Shown here: positions 16,197-25,404 of the stretch, piece by piece
Layout: the number at the start of each line of letters is the position of its first letter
Numbering within the stretch: the stretch's first letter is position 1
From: Luteolibacter yonseiensis
GTDB lineage: Bacteria > Verrucomicrobiota > Verrucomicrobiia > Verrucomicrobiales > Akkermansiaceae
Direction: 5' to 3'
Assembly: GCF_016595465.1 (NCBI RefSeq)
Contig: NZ_JAENIK010000005.1
Coordinates: forward strand, 91,113 to 155,112
DNA length: 64,000 bases
Translations under genes and position numbers: made by a program
The notes under the pieces: generated by a model
The model's input: the letters and a program-made list of their open reading frames with translations, nothing else
What the model was told of the DNA's origin: nothing
Databases searched by the model: none

Positions 16197-19100
16197 ATGG
16201 CCCTGACCTTTCTTCTTCCGACAGACGACCGCCCCGCCGGTATGCCAACTTCCTCGCTGGAACCGGAAATCACGGGGCCTCCCTCCGCTCCATCCGCCGG
16301 TCCAGATATGGCGATGTCCGTCCCCGTCGGGATACCGGAGTCTCCCGGCGGAGCGGATGCCGGGGCCAACGCCGGTGCCGTCGCCGCGCCTCCGGATGCG
16401 GAGTCTCCGCCCGCGGCCCCGGCTCCAGCTACGGCATCCCTAGTGGATGGCGAGGATGGCGTCGGCGGACCTGCGCCGCTTGAGGGCGGGGATGAGGGAT
16501 GGGAGCCGGCGGGAGGGGAGGCCGCGTCGGACAAGAAGTGGGATCTCTCGACGCCGGAGGTGGCGCGTGTTTGTGAGGCGGCCCTGGACAAGGAGGGCCA
16601 TTTCAGAAACCAGGATGCGGGCGATGGCCTGGATCGCAACCGGCAGATGATGCTGTGGGTGAACGACGATTTCATGCGGACCCAGGTGGGGCGGGACATT
16701 CCGCTCGGGGAAGATGAGATGGGGCGCAAGCTGCTGCGGCAGGAGATCTCCATCCGCCACTTCGGCGGACGTGGTGCGGAGTCGGAGGATGCGCTGCACG
16801 CGGAGATCGTGAAGTTCGCCCAAGGCCGCAAGGATCGCGGAGCGCTGGAGGGCGATCTCGTCCTGCGCGCCCGGAAGGCGACCCTACTGGGCTCGATGGA
16901 TCCGGGCCGTTCCGTGGCGGCCGCGTGGCCGGTCTTCCGCGACGAGGCACGCCGGCACCCGGGTTACAGGCAGGAGGACGAACCGGAGTTGTTCGCGAAA
17001 TGGAACGCGACGCTGGTCGGGACGCGCCAGTCGCTCGGCGGACTGGTTCCCCAGCTTTCGCGCGTGTGGAAGATCCTCCAGCCCGTCCGCACGGACGGTT
17101 CCGGCCAGCCCTTCGTGGGGCCGCCCGCACCGGCGCGGCCGTTCGTCGGTCCACCGGGTCCGGGCCAGATGGTTTCGGATTTCACCATGCCTGAGGACAC
17201 GGCCACCAATGCGGCTCCGGCGGTGTCCGGCACGGACGCCTTCGCATCCGCCGCCGCCACCGCCCGGGAAATTTATCGGGGGCTGCCGGCGGACCAGCGT
17301 GAGGCTTTCACCGACGGCATCGGACTCATGGCGATGTCCCTGCCTCCGGACAAGAGGGAGGGTTTCGTGAAGCGGCTGCATGAGGATTCCGGCGTGAAAA
17401 GCGGCCTGCTGCGCGCATATGGGCGCATGAAGTCGCCCGACGAGGCTCCGTCCCCCTACCTGACGCCGGATCCCGCGAGGAGCGCCGCCGATTGGCAGAT
17501 CCTCAGCGACGCCCATTCGCAGAAAGGCGCTTTCGGAGAAGACATGCGGACGGAGATGGACTATGCGCGGAACCATTCCACCGCCGCTTCTTTCGCCGGG
17601 GCGTTCACCACTCCGGACGGGAGCGCTCCCAAGTTTCGATCCGGTTCTCCCGAGCACAACGCGCGCGTCGCCTTCTGGGAAAGGACGCGCGGAAAAAAGG
17701 CGGCGGACGGCATGGCTGCGGCGGATGGCTCCGGCACTTACAAGACGCCCACCCCCAGCACGCTGCCCGCCGCGAAGCAGCGCGCGGACTTCGACAGCTA
17801 CTGGCAGCCGTTGCTGACGAATCCCCGGCTGACGCCCGCCCAGCGTGAGGAGACCATCATGGCGCGCGATCTCGCACGGGTAAGGATGGAGTCCCAGATC
17901 GCCTACCGGGCCGCCGGTCCCTTCCAGCGGAACGCGCTCCGGCGGCAGATGGAGTGGGGTGCGGTGAGCTTCGAGATTTTCAGGCGCGACCAGACCCTTG
18001 CCTGGAAAAATCCCCGGGAGCGCGCCGGCTTCATCAAGGACTTCCTCACCCGGGTGGATGCTCCCTTGCTCAAGGCCGGCGAGGAGGAGGCCGCGGTTTT
18101 CAAGATCGCCGAGAGACGCCAGCGGGGTGCGGACATCGTGGGAAAACATGCGTCGTTCTCGGCGATGGATTCGGACCTCACCGGAGTCGCCTACAAGGGC
18201 ACCGATGTTTTCTACCACATTGTCGGAGGCCTCGGCGGCGCGCTGAAGGAAAGCCTCACCGGCAAGCTGGATTCCCGGCAAAACCTCGGTCACGAACTCA
18301 AGGGACCCGGCCTGGAACAAATCAAGCAGGGCCTGCGAACCAGGATCAAGGCTTACGAGGAGACGCTCCTGAGGCCCGTCGTCAACATATACCCGATGGG
18401 CCAGCGGAATCCGGGCCCGCCGCCCCCGGACCCCAATGCGATGACGCGGTACATGCTGGCGGCGGATCGCGACGCGCTGCAGCAGCTAGTCAAGCTGGAG
18501 GGCGAGCTTGCCAAGGAGGGATTCACCCCGGAGGAGGCCGGGCACGCCATCTTCGACAACGCCAGGATGACCGCGTGGACCAAGGACGAGCAGGAGGACT
18601 ACGCGCGCGTGCTTTCCACCGGCGAGGTCACTTTCAATCCCAGCCGCGTCTATGGCGACGTGGCGGCCATGTATCGCAAGATCGACAGCCTGGACATCAC
18701 TCCCGCCGCCAGGGAGCGGGCGAGGGCGAATCTCGACCGCCTCCGCGAGGAGCAGGCTGGCAAAACCCTTCAGCTCCTCGCCAATCAGGATGACAATTTC
18801 CTGCGCGATGAATTTGAAACCATCCGCCGTCAGAAGGAGCGCGAGGGCATCACCGATCCTGTCGGGCTTGTCGATGCCTACCAGCAGCACATGAAAGACC
18901 GCTGGTGGACCACCAAGGCCGGAGACGCCACGCTCACCGGCCTGGTGGACGCGGGCCGGGGGCTGAACCGCCAGGCCATTTCCGTGGCGAACGCCTCCGC
19001 CACCCTCTTCGCCCGCGCCACCGACGCCGTCGGCATGGACGGCGTGGCCGCCGGCACGCGCGGGAACATCGCCACCATGGCCGGCTGGCAGCAGGCCAGC

Positions 19101-21734
19101 TTGAACAAATCCAACGACGAGAACCACATCGCCAGCCTGTCCGGCATCAACGGTGGCTATGGCGTGGTGAAGGACCTGGCGAATACCGGCGGCCAGCTCG
19201 CCCCCACCATCCTCGTGGGATTCGCCACCGCCGGTTCCAGCGTGCCGGTCCAGCTCATCGGCACGGGCATCGTCGGCGGGATGCAGGGCTTCGGCTCCGC
19301 GGTGGACATCGCCATTTCCCTCGAGCAACAGAAGCTCGGGCGGGATCTCTCCGGGGATGAGTTGCAGAAACTCGTCTCCTCCCGCGAGGTCATGCTCACC
19401 GCCGGATTGAACGCCCTGCAGACCGCCGCCGGAAACCTCATCTTCCGTGGCGGTGCCGGTGGTGCGGGAGCCGCCGCGGGCCGGGAGCTCACCCTCAGGG
19501 AACTCAGCGGCATCCTCCGCACGCAGGCGGGCCGCGCCGCCTTCGGCAGGGAATTCAGGGGAAGCTTCAACGCGCTTCTCAACACCACCAAGGCCGGCTT
19601 CATGGACGAGGCCAGGGAGGAGCTCGCCAACCAGGTGCTGGAGGACATCATCACCCACATCGGCCTGGGCCGGGAGCTGGATCCCGAGGAGACGCTCACC
19701 GGCTGGGTGGGTTCCTACGTCCTCGGCGGCACCGTCGGCGGGGCCGTCCCTCATTTTCACAATCCCACCCGCGTGCTCACCACACGGCTGGGCGAGGTGA
19801 ACCGCGCCATCGAGGAAACCAGCGATCCGGAAAAACTGGCCAACCTCCGTGCCGGCAAGGCGGCCCTTGAAAAGGAATGGGCCACCCGCACCGGGACTCC
19901 CTCTCCATTCCAAGGCGGCACCAGCCCCGCGCCGGATCCGGAATCCGCCGTGGATGATGATTTCTCCGCCGCCGTCAGCCGTATCGGTGTCGACGACGCG
20001 CTAGCCACAGGCGCTCCGGCCGCCACCCGCGTTCCCGTTGCGGAGCCTTTCCCGTCATCTCCGGCGGTCCCCGGCCCCGGCGCGGACGTCGTCTCCATCA
20101 CTCGTGAGAAACAGACCCTGGACAAGCTCCATGGAGACCTCACGCGCGGCGGCCTCCCACCCTCCATCGCCTCCGAGCGCATCTACACCTGGGCGCCGAT
20201 CGTCAACGTTCCTCAACAGACCATGGATCACCTCAGGTCCTCCGGTCTCGGCGGCGCGCTGCCCAATCTGGAACGGACTCTCGGCGGCCTCCCCGGGAAG
20301 ATTGCTCAGGACATCCTCCGGGACAATACACCGTCCGCAGGACGGGTAGGGGGGATGGATACTACGACAGTTCCGTCGGTCTCCATGGATACTGCGAATC
20401 TAGTAGTATCCAAACCTAGCGAAGAGTCCAAGACTTCCGTGCATACGGAAACATCCACGGATACCCGGACCTCGGAACCGGATGCTCCAGCGACAGTTAC
20501 CTCTCCCACCCGGGCGGTTCAGGAAATTTCCACCGCGCTTTCCCAAGACCTTCCGCACATCCGGTGGGGAGGGAAAGGCGGAGCCCTCGACGGCCATTGG
20601 AGCAGATCCTCCGGTGTCCTCTCCCGCCTGCTGCCGCTCACCATCATCGGCCATGCCGGCGGCACCAAAGCCAGCCAACGCATCAACGCGTTCACCACCG
20701 CCAGCGACACCGACCTCGCGGCGATAGGAGCCACTCCGGAATCAATCACCCGCTTCCGACAGTCCCAACTGACCGGCAAGGGAGCCTCGGCCCGGGCCCT
20801 CGCGACCCTCATCGACACGCTGGATCCCAACAGCGCTTCCGCCCGTGCCGCCGTGATCGATTTGGAAAACCGCGCCGCCGCCAGCCGACGGGCCGCCGCC
20901 GAACTCCAGAGCAACGGCGGACTGCCCCGGGTGATGGCCCAGGACGGCGGTTGGACGGTTTACGATTCCGCCACAGGCCAGGAAATCGGCAGGGCCACAA
21001 CGCCGGAGGGAGCGGCGGCCATCGTTGACGGGCTGCATCGTCTTCAGCCGGTGGAGATTGGTGAGGTTCATGACGGCGGTTCCTCGGAGGAAGATAGACC
21101 TGTCGCCAAGCGTCTCTCCAAGATCAGAAAGAAAGAAGGAATTTCGAAATATGAACAATGGAACGCGATCGCCTGGAAAATCTACAGATCCGTGTCCCGT
21201 CATGCCGCGATCATTCCTTATGATCTCGGCGTGAAGTCAAAAAACAGAAAGGGAGTGGACCGCTCCGCCATACTCTTTGACGAAGAATGCCCCCTGACCC
21301 CCGAAGAACTCGAGATATTACCGTCCCCGCGCGAGATCGTTCTGGTTCATACCGCAGAGGGACGACTTCATACGACCAACCTTGGAAAGAGAGGGACCGC
21401 TGTGATTCCAGATGACACCCCCGCCGGCTCCATCATCACGCACAATCATCCTAGCGGAAGCGGTCCGAGCGTCGAAGATATTGAAATAGCCCTCGAAAAT
21501 CCAAGCTTCGTGATGAGGGTCATTACAAGAAACGCGGGTGGAAAAGTGGAGATATGGAAATTCAGTGCGATGGGGGAGATTGGAACGGTTCAAATAAAAG
21601 TCATAACAGAATATTACATCGGAATGCGTGATAAATATGGAGGTAAGAATATTCATGGAAACGAAAAGGCATTGGACTTGACGATGTTACGGTTTCCAGG
21701 TAAGTTGAAAATTATCAACCGTATTCACCAATGA
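16197..21734 (+). CDS. Ejection protein 2 (1845 aa) with JAB-type toxin tip
   Basis: Encodes 1845 aa from ATG 16197 (MALTFLLPTDD), matched to ejection protein 1; an earlier in-frame ATG lies in the leader element. Core segments parallel ejection protein 1: WDLSTPEV, DIPLGEDEMGRK, FGGRGAESE, MTAWTKDEQ and a hydrophobic Gly/Ala region (about 995-1120). The core ends near GGTVGGAVPHFHNP (about 1180). A linker and a repeat domain shared with the 22283 ORF follow (1290-1610). The tip carries HNHPSG...SVED with His1749 and His1751, a JAB/MPN metalloprotease-type motif known from deubiquitinase-like polymorphic toxins. The stop overlaps the next gene by ATGA. Ejection and toxicity are inferred. Confidence 0.7.
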   Translation: MALTFLLPTDDRPAGMPTSSLEPEITGPPSAPSAGPDMAMSVPVGIPESPGGADAGANAGAVAAPPDAESPPAAPAPATASLVDGEDGVGGPAPLEGGDEGWEPAGGEAASDKKWDLSTPEVARVCEAALDKEGHFRNQDAGDGLDRNRQMMLWVNDDFMRTQVGRDIPLGEDEMGRKLLRQEISIRHFGGRGAESEDALHAEIVKFAQGRKDRGALEGDLVLRARKATLLGSMDPGRSVAAAWPVFRDEARRHPGYRQEDEPELFAKWNATLVGTRQSLGGLVPQLSRVWKILQPVRTDGSGQPFVGPPAPARPFVGPPGPGQMVSDFTMPEDTATNAAPAVSGTDAFASAAATAREIYRGLPADQREAFTDGIGLMAMSLPPDKREGFVKRLHEDSGVKSGLLRAYGRMKSPDEAPSPYLTPDPARSAADWQILSDAHSQKGAFGEDMRTEMDYARNHSTAASFAGAFTTPDGSAPKFRSGSPEHNARVAFWERTRGKKAADGMAAADGSGTYKTPTPSTLPAAKQRADFDSYWQPLLTNPRLTPAQREETIMARDLARVRMESQIAYRAAGPFQRNALRRQMEWGAVSFEIFRRDQTLAWKNPRERAGFIKDFLTRVDAPLLKAGEEEAAVFKIAERRQRGADIVGKHASFSAMDSDLTGVAYKGTDVFYHIVGGLGGALKESLTGKLDSRQNLGHELKGPGLEQIKQGLRTRIKAYEETLLRPVVNIYPMGQRNPGPPPPDPNAMTRYMLAADRDALQQLVKLEGELAKEGFTPEEAGHAIFDNARMTAWTKDEQEDYARVLSTGEVTFNPSRVYGDVAAMYRKIDSLDITPAARERARANLDRLREEQAGKTLQLLANQDDNFLRDEFETIRRQKEREGITDPVGLVDAYQQHMKDRWWTTKAGDATLTGLVDAGRGLNRQAISVANASATLFARATDAVGMDGVAAGTRGNIATMAGWQQASLNKSNDENHIASLSGINGGYGVVKDLANTGGQLAPTILVGFATAGSSVPVQLIGTGIVGGMQGFGSAVDIAISLEQQKLGRDLSGDELQKLVSSREVMLTAGLNALQTAAGNLIFRGGAGGAGAAAGRELTLRELSGILRTQAGRAAFGREFRGSFNALLNTTKAGFMDEAREELANQVLEDIITHIGLGRELDPEETLTGWVGSYVLGGTVGGAVPHFHNPTRVLTTRLGEVNRAIEETSDPEKLANLRAGKAALEKEWATRTGTPSPFQGGTSPAPDPESAVDDDFSAAVSRIGVDDALATGAPAATRVPVAEPFPSSPAVPGPGADVVSITREKQTLDKLHGDLTRGGLPPSIASERIYTWAPIVNVPQQTMDHLRSSGLGGALPNLERTLGGLPGKIAQDILRDNTPSAGRVGGMDTTTVPSVSMDTANLVVSKPSEESKTSVHTETSTDTRTSEPDAPATVTSPTRAVQEISTALSQDLPHIRWGGKGGALDGHWSRSSGVLSRLLPLTIIGHAGGTKASQRINAFTTASDTDLAAIGATPESITRFRQSQLTGKGASARALATLIDTLDPNSASARAAVIDLENRAAASRRAAAELQSNGGLPRVMAQDGGWTVYDSATGQEIGRATTPEGAAAIVDGLHRLQPVEIGEVHDGGSSEEDRPVAKRLSKIRKKEGISKYEQWNAIAWKIYRSVSRHAAIIPYDLGVKSKNRKGVDRSAILFDEECPLTPEELEILPSPREIVLVHTAEGRLHTTNLGKRGTAVIPDDTPAGSIITHNHPSGSGPSVEDIEIALENPSFVMRVITRNAGGKVEIWKFSAMGEIGTVQIKVITEYYIGMRDKYGGKNIHGNEKALDLTMLRFPGKLKIINRIHQ
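20065..20345 (+). repeat. Long direct repeat block A, copy 1
   Basis: About 280 bp inside ejection protein 2 reappear almost unchanged at 22157-22437, encoding GADVVSITREKQ...NVPQQTMDHLR. A second shared block covers 20505-21010 and 23440-23960. These give homology for recombination between the intact gene and the orphan cassette. Confidence 0.8.
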
Positions 21735-22054
21735 GCTTAGACCGGAATATTGATCCAGAAGTGGCCAGACTGATCACGAAGGATGGCACAAGTCTCGAAG
21801 AATTTGAGAAAATGCGTATGGAGGCCGATTCTGATCCGTGGGTGATCGCTCTCATGGAGAGGTGGGATAGGATCCAAAGCGGGAATCTCACTGATGAGGA
21901 CCGTGCTTTTTGTGAAGAAGTTGAAAAAAAAGAGGAAAAAAGAAAGGCGGAAGCAAAGGCCGCTGGTGCCTTGTGGATCATTGATGACAGCAGCTGCGAT
22001 GCGGACGAGCCAGACAGGATCGCTTGTTTGGAGGCGAAGTTTGCGAAGGAATAG
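21731..22054 (+). CDS. Probable immunity protein for the ejection-protein-2 JAB tip
   Basis: Encodes 107 aa; ATG overlaps the toxin stop as ATGA, the usual sign of translational coupling. The sequence is acidic and helical, with no signal peptide (LTDEDRAFCEEVEKKEEKRK in the middle). A close paralog is at 25044 (shared ALMERW, SGNLTDEDRAF, AGALWIIDDSSC). The 24781 product has a weaker echo (TATEDERIDHE). Not a family I can name. The role as an immunity gene is inferred from position, size and the paralogs. Confidence 0.6.
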   Translation: MSLDRNIDPEVARLITKDGTSLEEFEKMRMEADSDPWVIALMERWDRIQSGNLTDEDRAFCEEVEKKEEKRKAEAKAAGALWIIDDSSCDADEPDRIACLEAKFAKE

Positions 22055-22156
22055 ATGGACGGTTTCCATGCGGTCTGGCTAGGCCCAGGCTTGGTTAGGG
22101 AATTTTGATGATTCTGTTTTTCGTCTGCACCGCGAGTCTTTCTCCCTTCCCAAACT

Positions 22157-22437
22157 GTCCCCGGCCCCGGCGCGGACGTCGTCTCCATCACCCGTGAGAA
22201 ACAGAACCTGGACAAGCTCCATGGAGACCTCACGCGCGGCGGCCTTCCACCCTCCATCGCCTCCGAACGCATCTACACCTGGGTGCCGATCGTCAACGTT
22301 CCTCAACAGACCATGGATCACCTCCGGTACTCCGGTCTCGGCGGTGCGCTGCCCAATCTGGAACGGACTCTCGGCGGCCTCCCCGGAAAGATTGCTCAGG
22401 ACATCCTCCGGGACAATACACCGTCCGAAGGACAGGC
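22157..22437 (+). repeat. Long direct repeat block A, copy 2
   Basis: Near-identical to 20065-20345. The frame is open through this block into the 22283 ORF but has no usual start codon; an upstream TGA in the same frame lies near 22107. Confidence 0.8.
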
Positions 22438-24784
22438 AGGGGTGACGGACCATACTCAAGGTCGTACACCGGCGGAGGCTGCGGTGTCGCCAGAGCGGGC
22501 GGAATCCGCCGCCGGGCATTTTGTCGAGCGGTCCGTTTCAGATGGACAGCCGGACGGTTACGCGGCAGACTCACCCGGCAATGTCTTCGGAACCCATACC
22601 AGAGTCATCCCTATCGACGAACTCCCGGACTGGGGGAGTCGAGCCCTGCGCAATGCCAATGATGCCGAATTCAGAAAATCAGGCAAACGAGGAAACGTCG
22701 TTGCCGTTCAACTCATTGGCAGTCAAAAGAGTGAGGGGCGAGATGAAGCCGTGGATTTCGGGCGTGAATTCCTTGACGTTTTCGGAAAGAAAATTCGGTT
22801 TGTAAAATCAAAGGACGGAACAGGACTCGGGTTCGATGCCATTGTCTCGCCCGACGACCCCAACACCATCATCGTCGATATCGACGCCGCCGGAGGAACC
22901 GCTTACCTGTTAGGCCACGAGCTCGGGCACTCCATCCAGCACCAGCGGCCGGATCTATATGACGAGTTCAAGCGGGAGATCCTCGCGCTCTCCGGTGACA
23001 GGAACTCCTATACCAAGCGGCTGGAATCCCTCGGCTACAAAGGGGAATCGCTGGATGTGGAATTCGTGAACGACTTCATCGGCTCCCAGATGGTCGAGCC
23101 GGACTTCTGGGAAAAACTCAGGGAGCGGAATCCCGGAGTCTTCAAACGCCTTGTCGACGCTTCCCTGGAGTATCTCAAGGTCATCGGCGGGAAGATCAAT
23201 CAACTGCATCGGGACGTGCGTCCCCATTTCAGGGATATCGAGCGGGCGCGCACGTCGTTGGTCAAAATGCTGGAAGCCTACCAACGCGGAGAAATGCCCG
23301 GAACCTCGGTGCGGCCGCCCACGCTGGAAACCTCACCGGACAATGAACTCGCCACGACCTCCGCACCATCCCACCCGGCGAATCTTGAAACCACCGCGGA
23401 CCCGGCCTCCCCGCCGACGCAGACCTCTCCCACCCCCACCTGGGCGGTTCAGGAAATCGCCACCGCGCTATCCCAAGACCTGCCGCGCATCCGGTGGGGA
23501 GGGAAAGGCGGAGCGTTCGACGGCCATTGGAGCAGATCCTCCACAACTCTCTCCCGCCTGCTGCCGCTCACCATCATCGGCCATGCCGGCGGCACCAAAG
23601 CCAGCCAGCGCATCAACGCGTTCACCACCGCCAGCGACACCGACCTCGCGGCGATAGGAGCCACTCCGGAAGCCGTCACCCGCTTCCGCCAGTCCCGGCT
23701 GGCCGGCAAGGGAGCCTCGGCCAGGGCCCTCGCGACCCTCATCGACACGCTGGATCCCGACAGCGCCTCCGCCCGCGCCGCCGTGATCGATCTGGAAAAC
23801 CGCGCCGCCGCCAGCCGACGGGCCGCCGCCGAACTCCAGAGCTCCGGCCAGCTTCCCACCGTGGTCCGGCAGGACGGCGGCTGGACGGTCCACGACTCCG
23901 CCAACGGCTGGGAAATCGGCAGAGCCACCACGCCGGAGGGGGCGGCCAGCCTCGTCGACGGACAGGTGAGCCTTCAGTTCGAGACGAAGGAACTCCATAA
24001 GGAAAACCGGCCCATGTCTTCCGCTCCGCATGAAAGCGCGCGAGAGATCGGAGAAGAGTCCGGAGATGATGAAAGTTTAGGCGAACGTCATTCAAAAGCC
24101 AAAGGGTTGGTCGAAAAAGCCCGCGAAAACATAAGAAGGCTGAAGAAGGAAGGAGCAGGTTCTGAAAAAATCGCGAAGGCCTATCAGAAGCTCGCGAATG
24201 CCAAAAGGAAGCTGGAAGAGGCCGGGGAGAGGCGCGAACGGTCCAAGAGGAAAGCCGCACTGAAGATCTACGGGCCCTTGCTGGCCATGCTGGCCTCCGG
24301 TGAGGCACCATCGCGCTCGAGTGAGCTTGCCGCGTCCGAACCGACCGTCCTGCCGGAGGAAATGCAGATCCTCGGATCTCCACAGGAAATAGTCCTCGTT
24401 TACGACAAAGATGGCAGGTTACATGCCGTGAATCTCGGCACCAGTACGGGCTCGCAGCTGCCGGACGGCGTGCCGGATGGCGCAACGGTGATCCACCAGC
24501 ATCCGGGAGGAAAAGGACCGAGTGATTCGGATTTATATGTGGTTCTCAGCCGGCCTGGGATGACCTTCAGAATTATCCGCAGAAACGAACACGGCCAGGT
24601 GGAGCTTCTCCAGATGAGGGCGAGGAAGAGGCTGACCGAGCAAGAAGCCAGAGTGATCGCCGAGCAATATGCCGATAAAAGTATAGCAGGCGGTGATACC
24701 CATCAGGCCAGGCGTGAGGCTTTGTCATTGACGATGGAGAAATATGGCGATAGCATTTCGGTAAGTAATCATATCTTTCCATGA
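22283..24784 (+). CDS. Orphan ejection-protein tail: gluzincin-like peptidase plus JAB-type toxin tip
   Basis: Encodes 833 aa if GTG 22283 is used, but the frame is open from about 22110 and the protein looks like a start-less copy of the tail of ejection protein 2. Order: shared block (1-50), a zinc-peptidase domain with HELGH (His212, Glu213, His216) and a downstream DVEFVNDF acid candidate, a second shared block (about 390-555), a Lys/Glu-rich coiled segment, and a tip with HQHPGGKGPSDSD (His738, His740), a JAB-like variant. It ends in ATGA overlap with a small gene. It may be expressed only after recombination with the intact carrier. Domains are visible; the cassette role is inferred. 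Confidence 0.6.
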   Translation: MPIVNVPQQTMDHLRYSGLGGALPNLERTLGGLPGKIAQDILRDNTPSEGQAGVTDHTQGRTPAEAAVSPERAESAAGHFVERSVSDGQPDGYAADSPGNVFGTHTRVIPIDELPDWGSRALRNANDAEFRKSGKRGNVVAVQLIGSQKSEGRDEAVDFGREFLDVFGKKIRFVKSKDGTGLGFDAIVSPDDPNTIIVDIDAAGGTAYLLGHELGHSIQHQRPDLYDEFKREILALSGDRNSYTKRLESLGYKGESLDVEFVNDFIGSQMVEPDFWEKLRERNPGVFKRLVDASLEYLKVIGGKINQLHRDVRPHFRDIERARTSLVKMLEAYQRGEMPGTSVRPPTLETSPDNELATTSAPSHPANLETTADPASPPTQTSPTPTWAVQEIATALSQDLPRIRWGGKGGAFDGHWSRSSTTLSRLLPLTIIGHAGGTKASQRINAFTTASDTDLAAIGATPEAVTRFRQSRLAGKGASARALATLIDTLDPDSASARAAVIDLENRAAASRRAAAELQSSGQLPTVVRQDGGWTVHDSANGWEIGRATTPEGAASLVDGQVSLQFETKELHKENRPMSSAPHESAREIGEESGDDESLGERHSKAKGLVEKARENIRRLKKEGAGSEKIAKAYQKLANAKRKLEEAGERRERSKRKAALKIYGPLLAMLASGEAPSRSSELAASEPTVLPEEMQILGSPQEIVLVYDKDGRLHAVNLGTSTGSQLPDGVPDGATVIHQHPGGKGPSDSDLYVVLSRPGMTFRIIRRNEHGQVELLQMRARKRLTEQEARVIAEQYADKSIAGGDTHQARREALSLTMEKYGDSISVSNHIFP

Positions 24785-25014
24785 AAAAAGAATCATCTGT
24801 AAGTAAAAAGCCTGTTTGCATTATTGATTCTGAGAAAGCAATTCTTGGCATGTCACATGAAGAGTTGGAAAAAATAAAAAACTCTCCCCAAATCAGAGCT
24901 ATCGACGAATTGTACGAACGACTCAGGAATGGCACCGCTACTGAGGACGAACGCATCGACCATGAGATCAGGATCGCCGAGAGGGAGATGGACGCCAATC
25001 GTTTCAGATCATAA
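24781..25014 (+). CDS. Probable immunity protein for the orphan JAB tip
   Basis: Encodes 77 aa (MKKESSVSKKPVC...), Lys/Glu-rich, helical, cytosolic. The start overlaps the toxin stop by ATGA. The C-terminal half (AIDELYERLRNGTATEDERI) resembles the LERW..L.SGNLTDEDRAF stretch of the 21731 and 25044 products, so all three may share a fold. The DNA is AT-richer than the carrier core. Function inferred from context. Confidence 0.55.
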   Translation: MKKESSVSKKPVCIIDSEKAILGMSHEELEKIKNSPQIRAIDELYERLRNGTATEDERIDHEIRIAEREMDANRFRS

Positions 25015-25043
25015 AGTTCCTCAGGGTGCAACCGCCTACCTCA

Positions 25044-25367
25044 ATGAGCTCAGACCTTAACATCACTCCAGATCTGGCCAGACTGCTGGCGAACAACGGT
25101 ACCAGCCTCGAAGAATTTGAGGAAAGATGCCGAAAGGCTGATGAGAATCCAAAGGTTATTGCCCTCATGGAGAGGTGGGCTCGGCTCGAAAGTGGTAATC
25201 TCACGGATGAAGACCGTGCTTTTTTTGACGAGGCGGAACAAAAAGAGGAGAAAAGAAAGGCGGAAGCGAAGGCGGCGGGTGCCCTGTGGATCATTGATGA
25301 CAGCAGCTGTTACGCCGACGAACCAGACAGTCTCGCCCATTTGGACAAGAAATTTTCAAAGGAATAA
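25044..25367 (+). CDS. Orphan immunity-like protein, paralog of the 21731 product
   Basis: Encodes 107 aa from ATG 25044 (MSSDLNITPDLARLL), aligned end to end with the 21731 product; an in-frame ATG at 25026 adds only six residues. It has no adjacent intact toxin, since a decayed ejection fragment follows. It would protect against a toxin related to the JAB tip of ejection protein 2. Confidence 0.6.
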   Translation: MSSDLNITPDLARLLANNGTSLEEFEERCRKADENPKVIALMERWARLESGNLTDEDRAFFDEAEQKEEKRKAEAKAAGALWIIDDSSCYADEPDSLAHLDKKFSKE

Positions 25368-25404
25368 ATGATCGGTTTCCACCCCGCCCTCAAGACTGGC
25401 AGGG

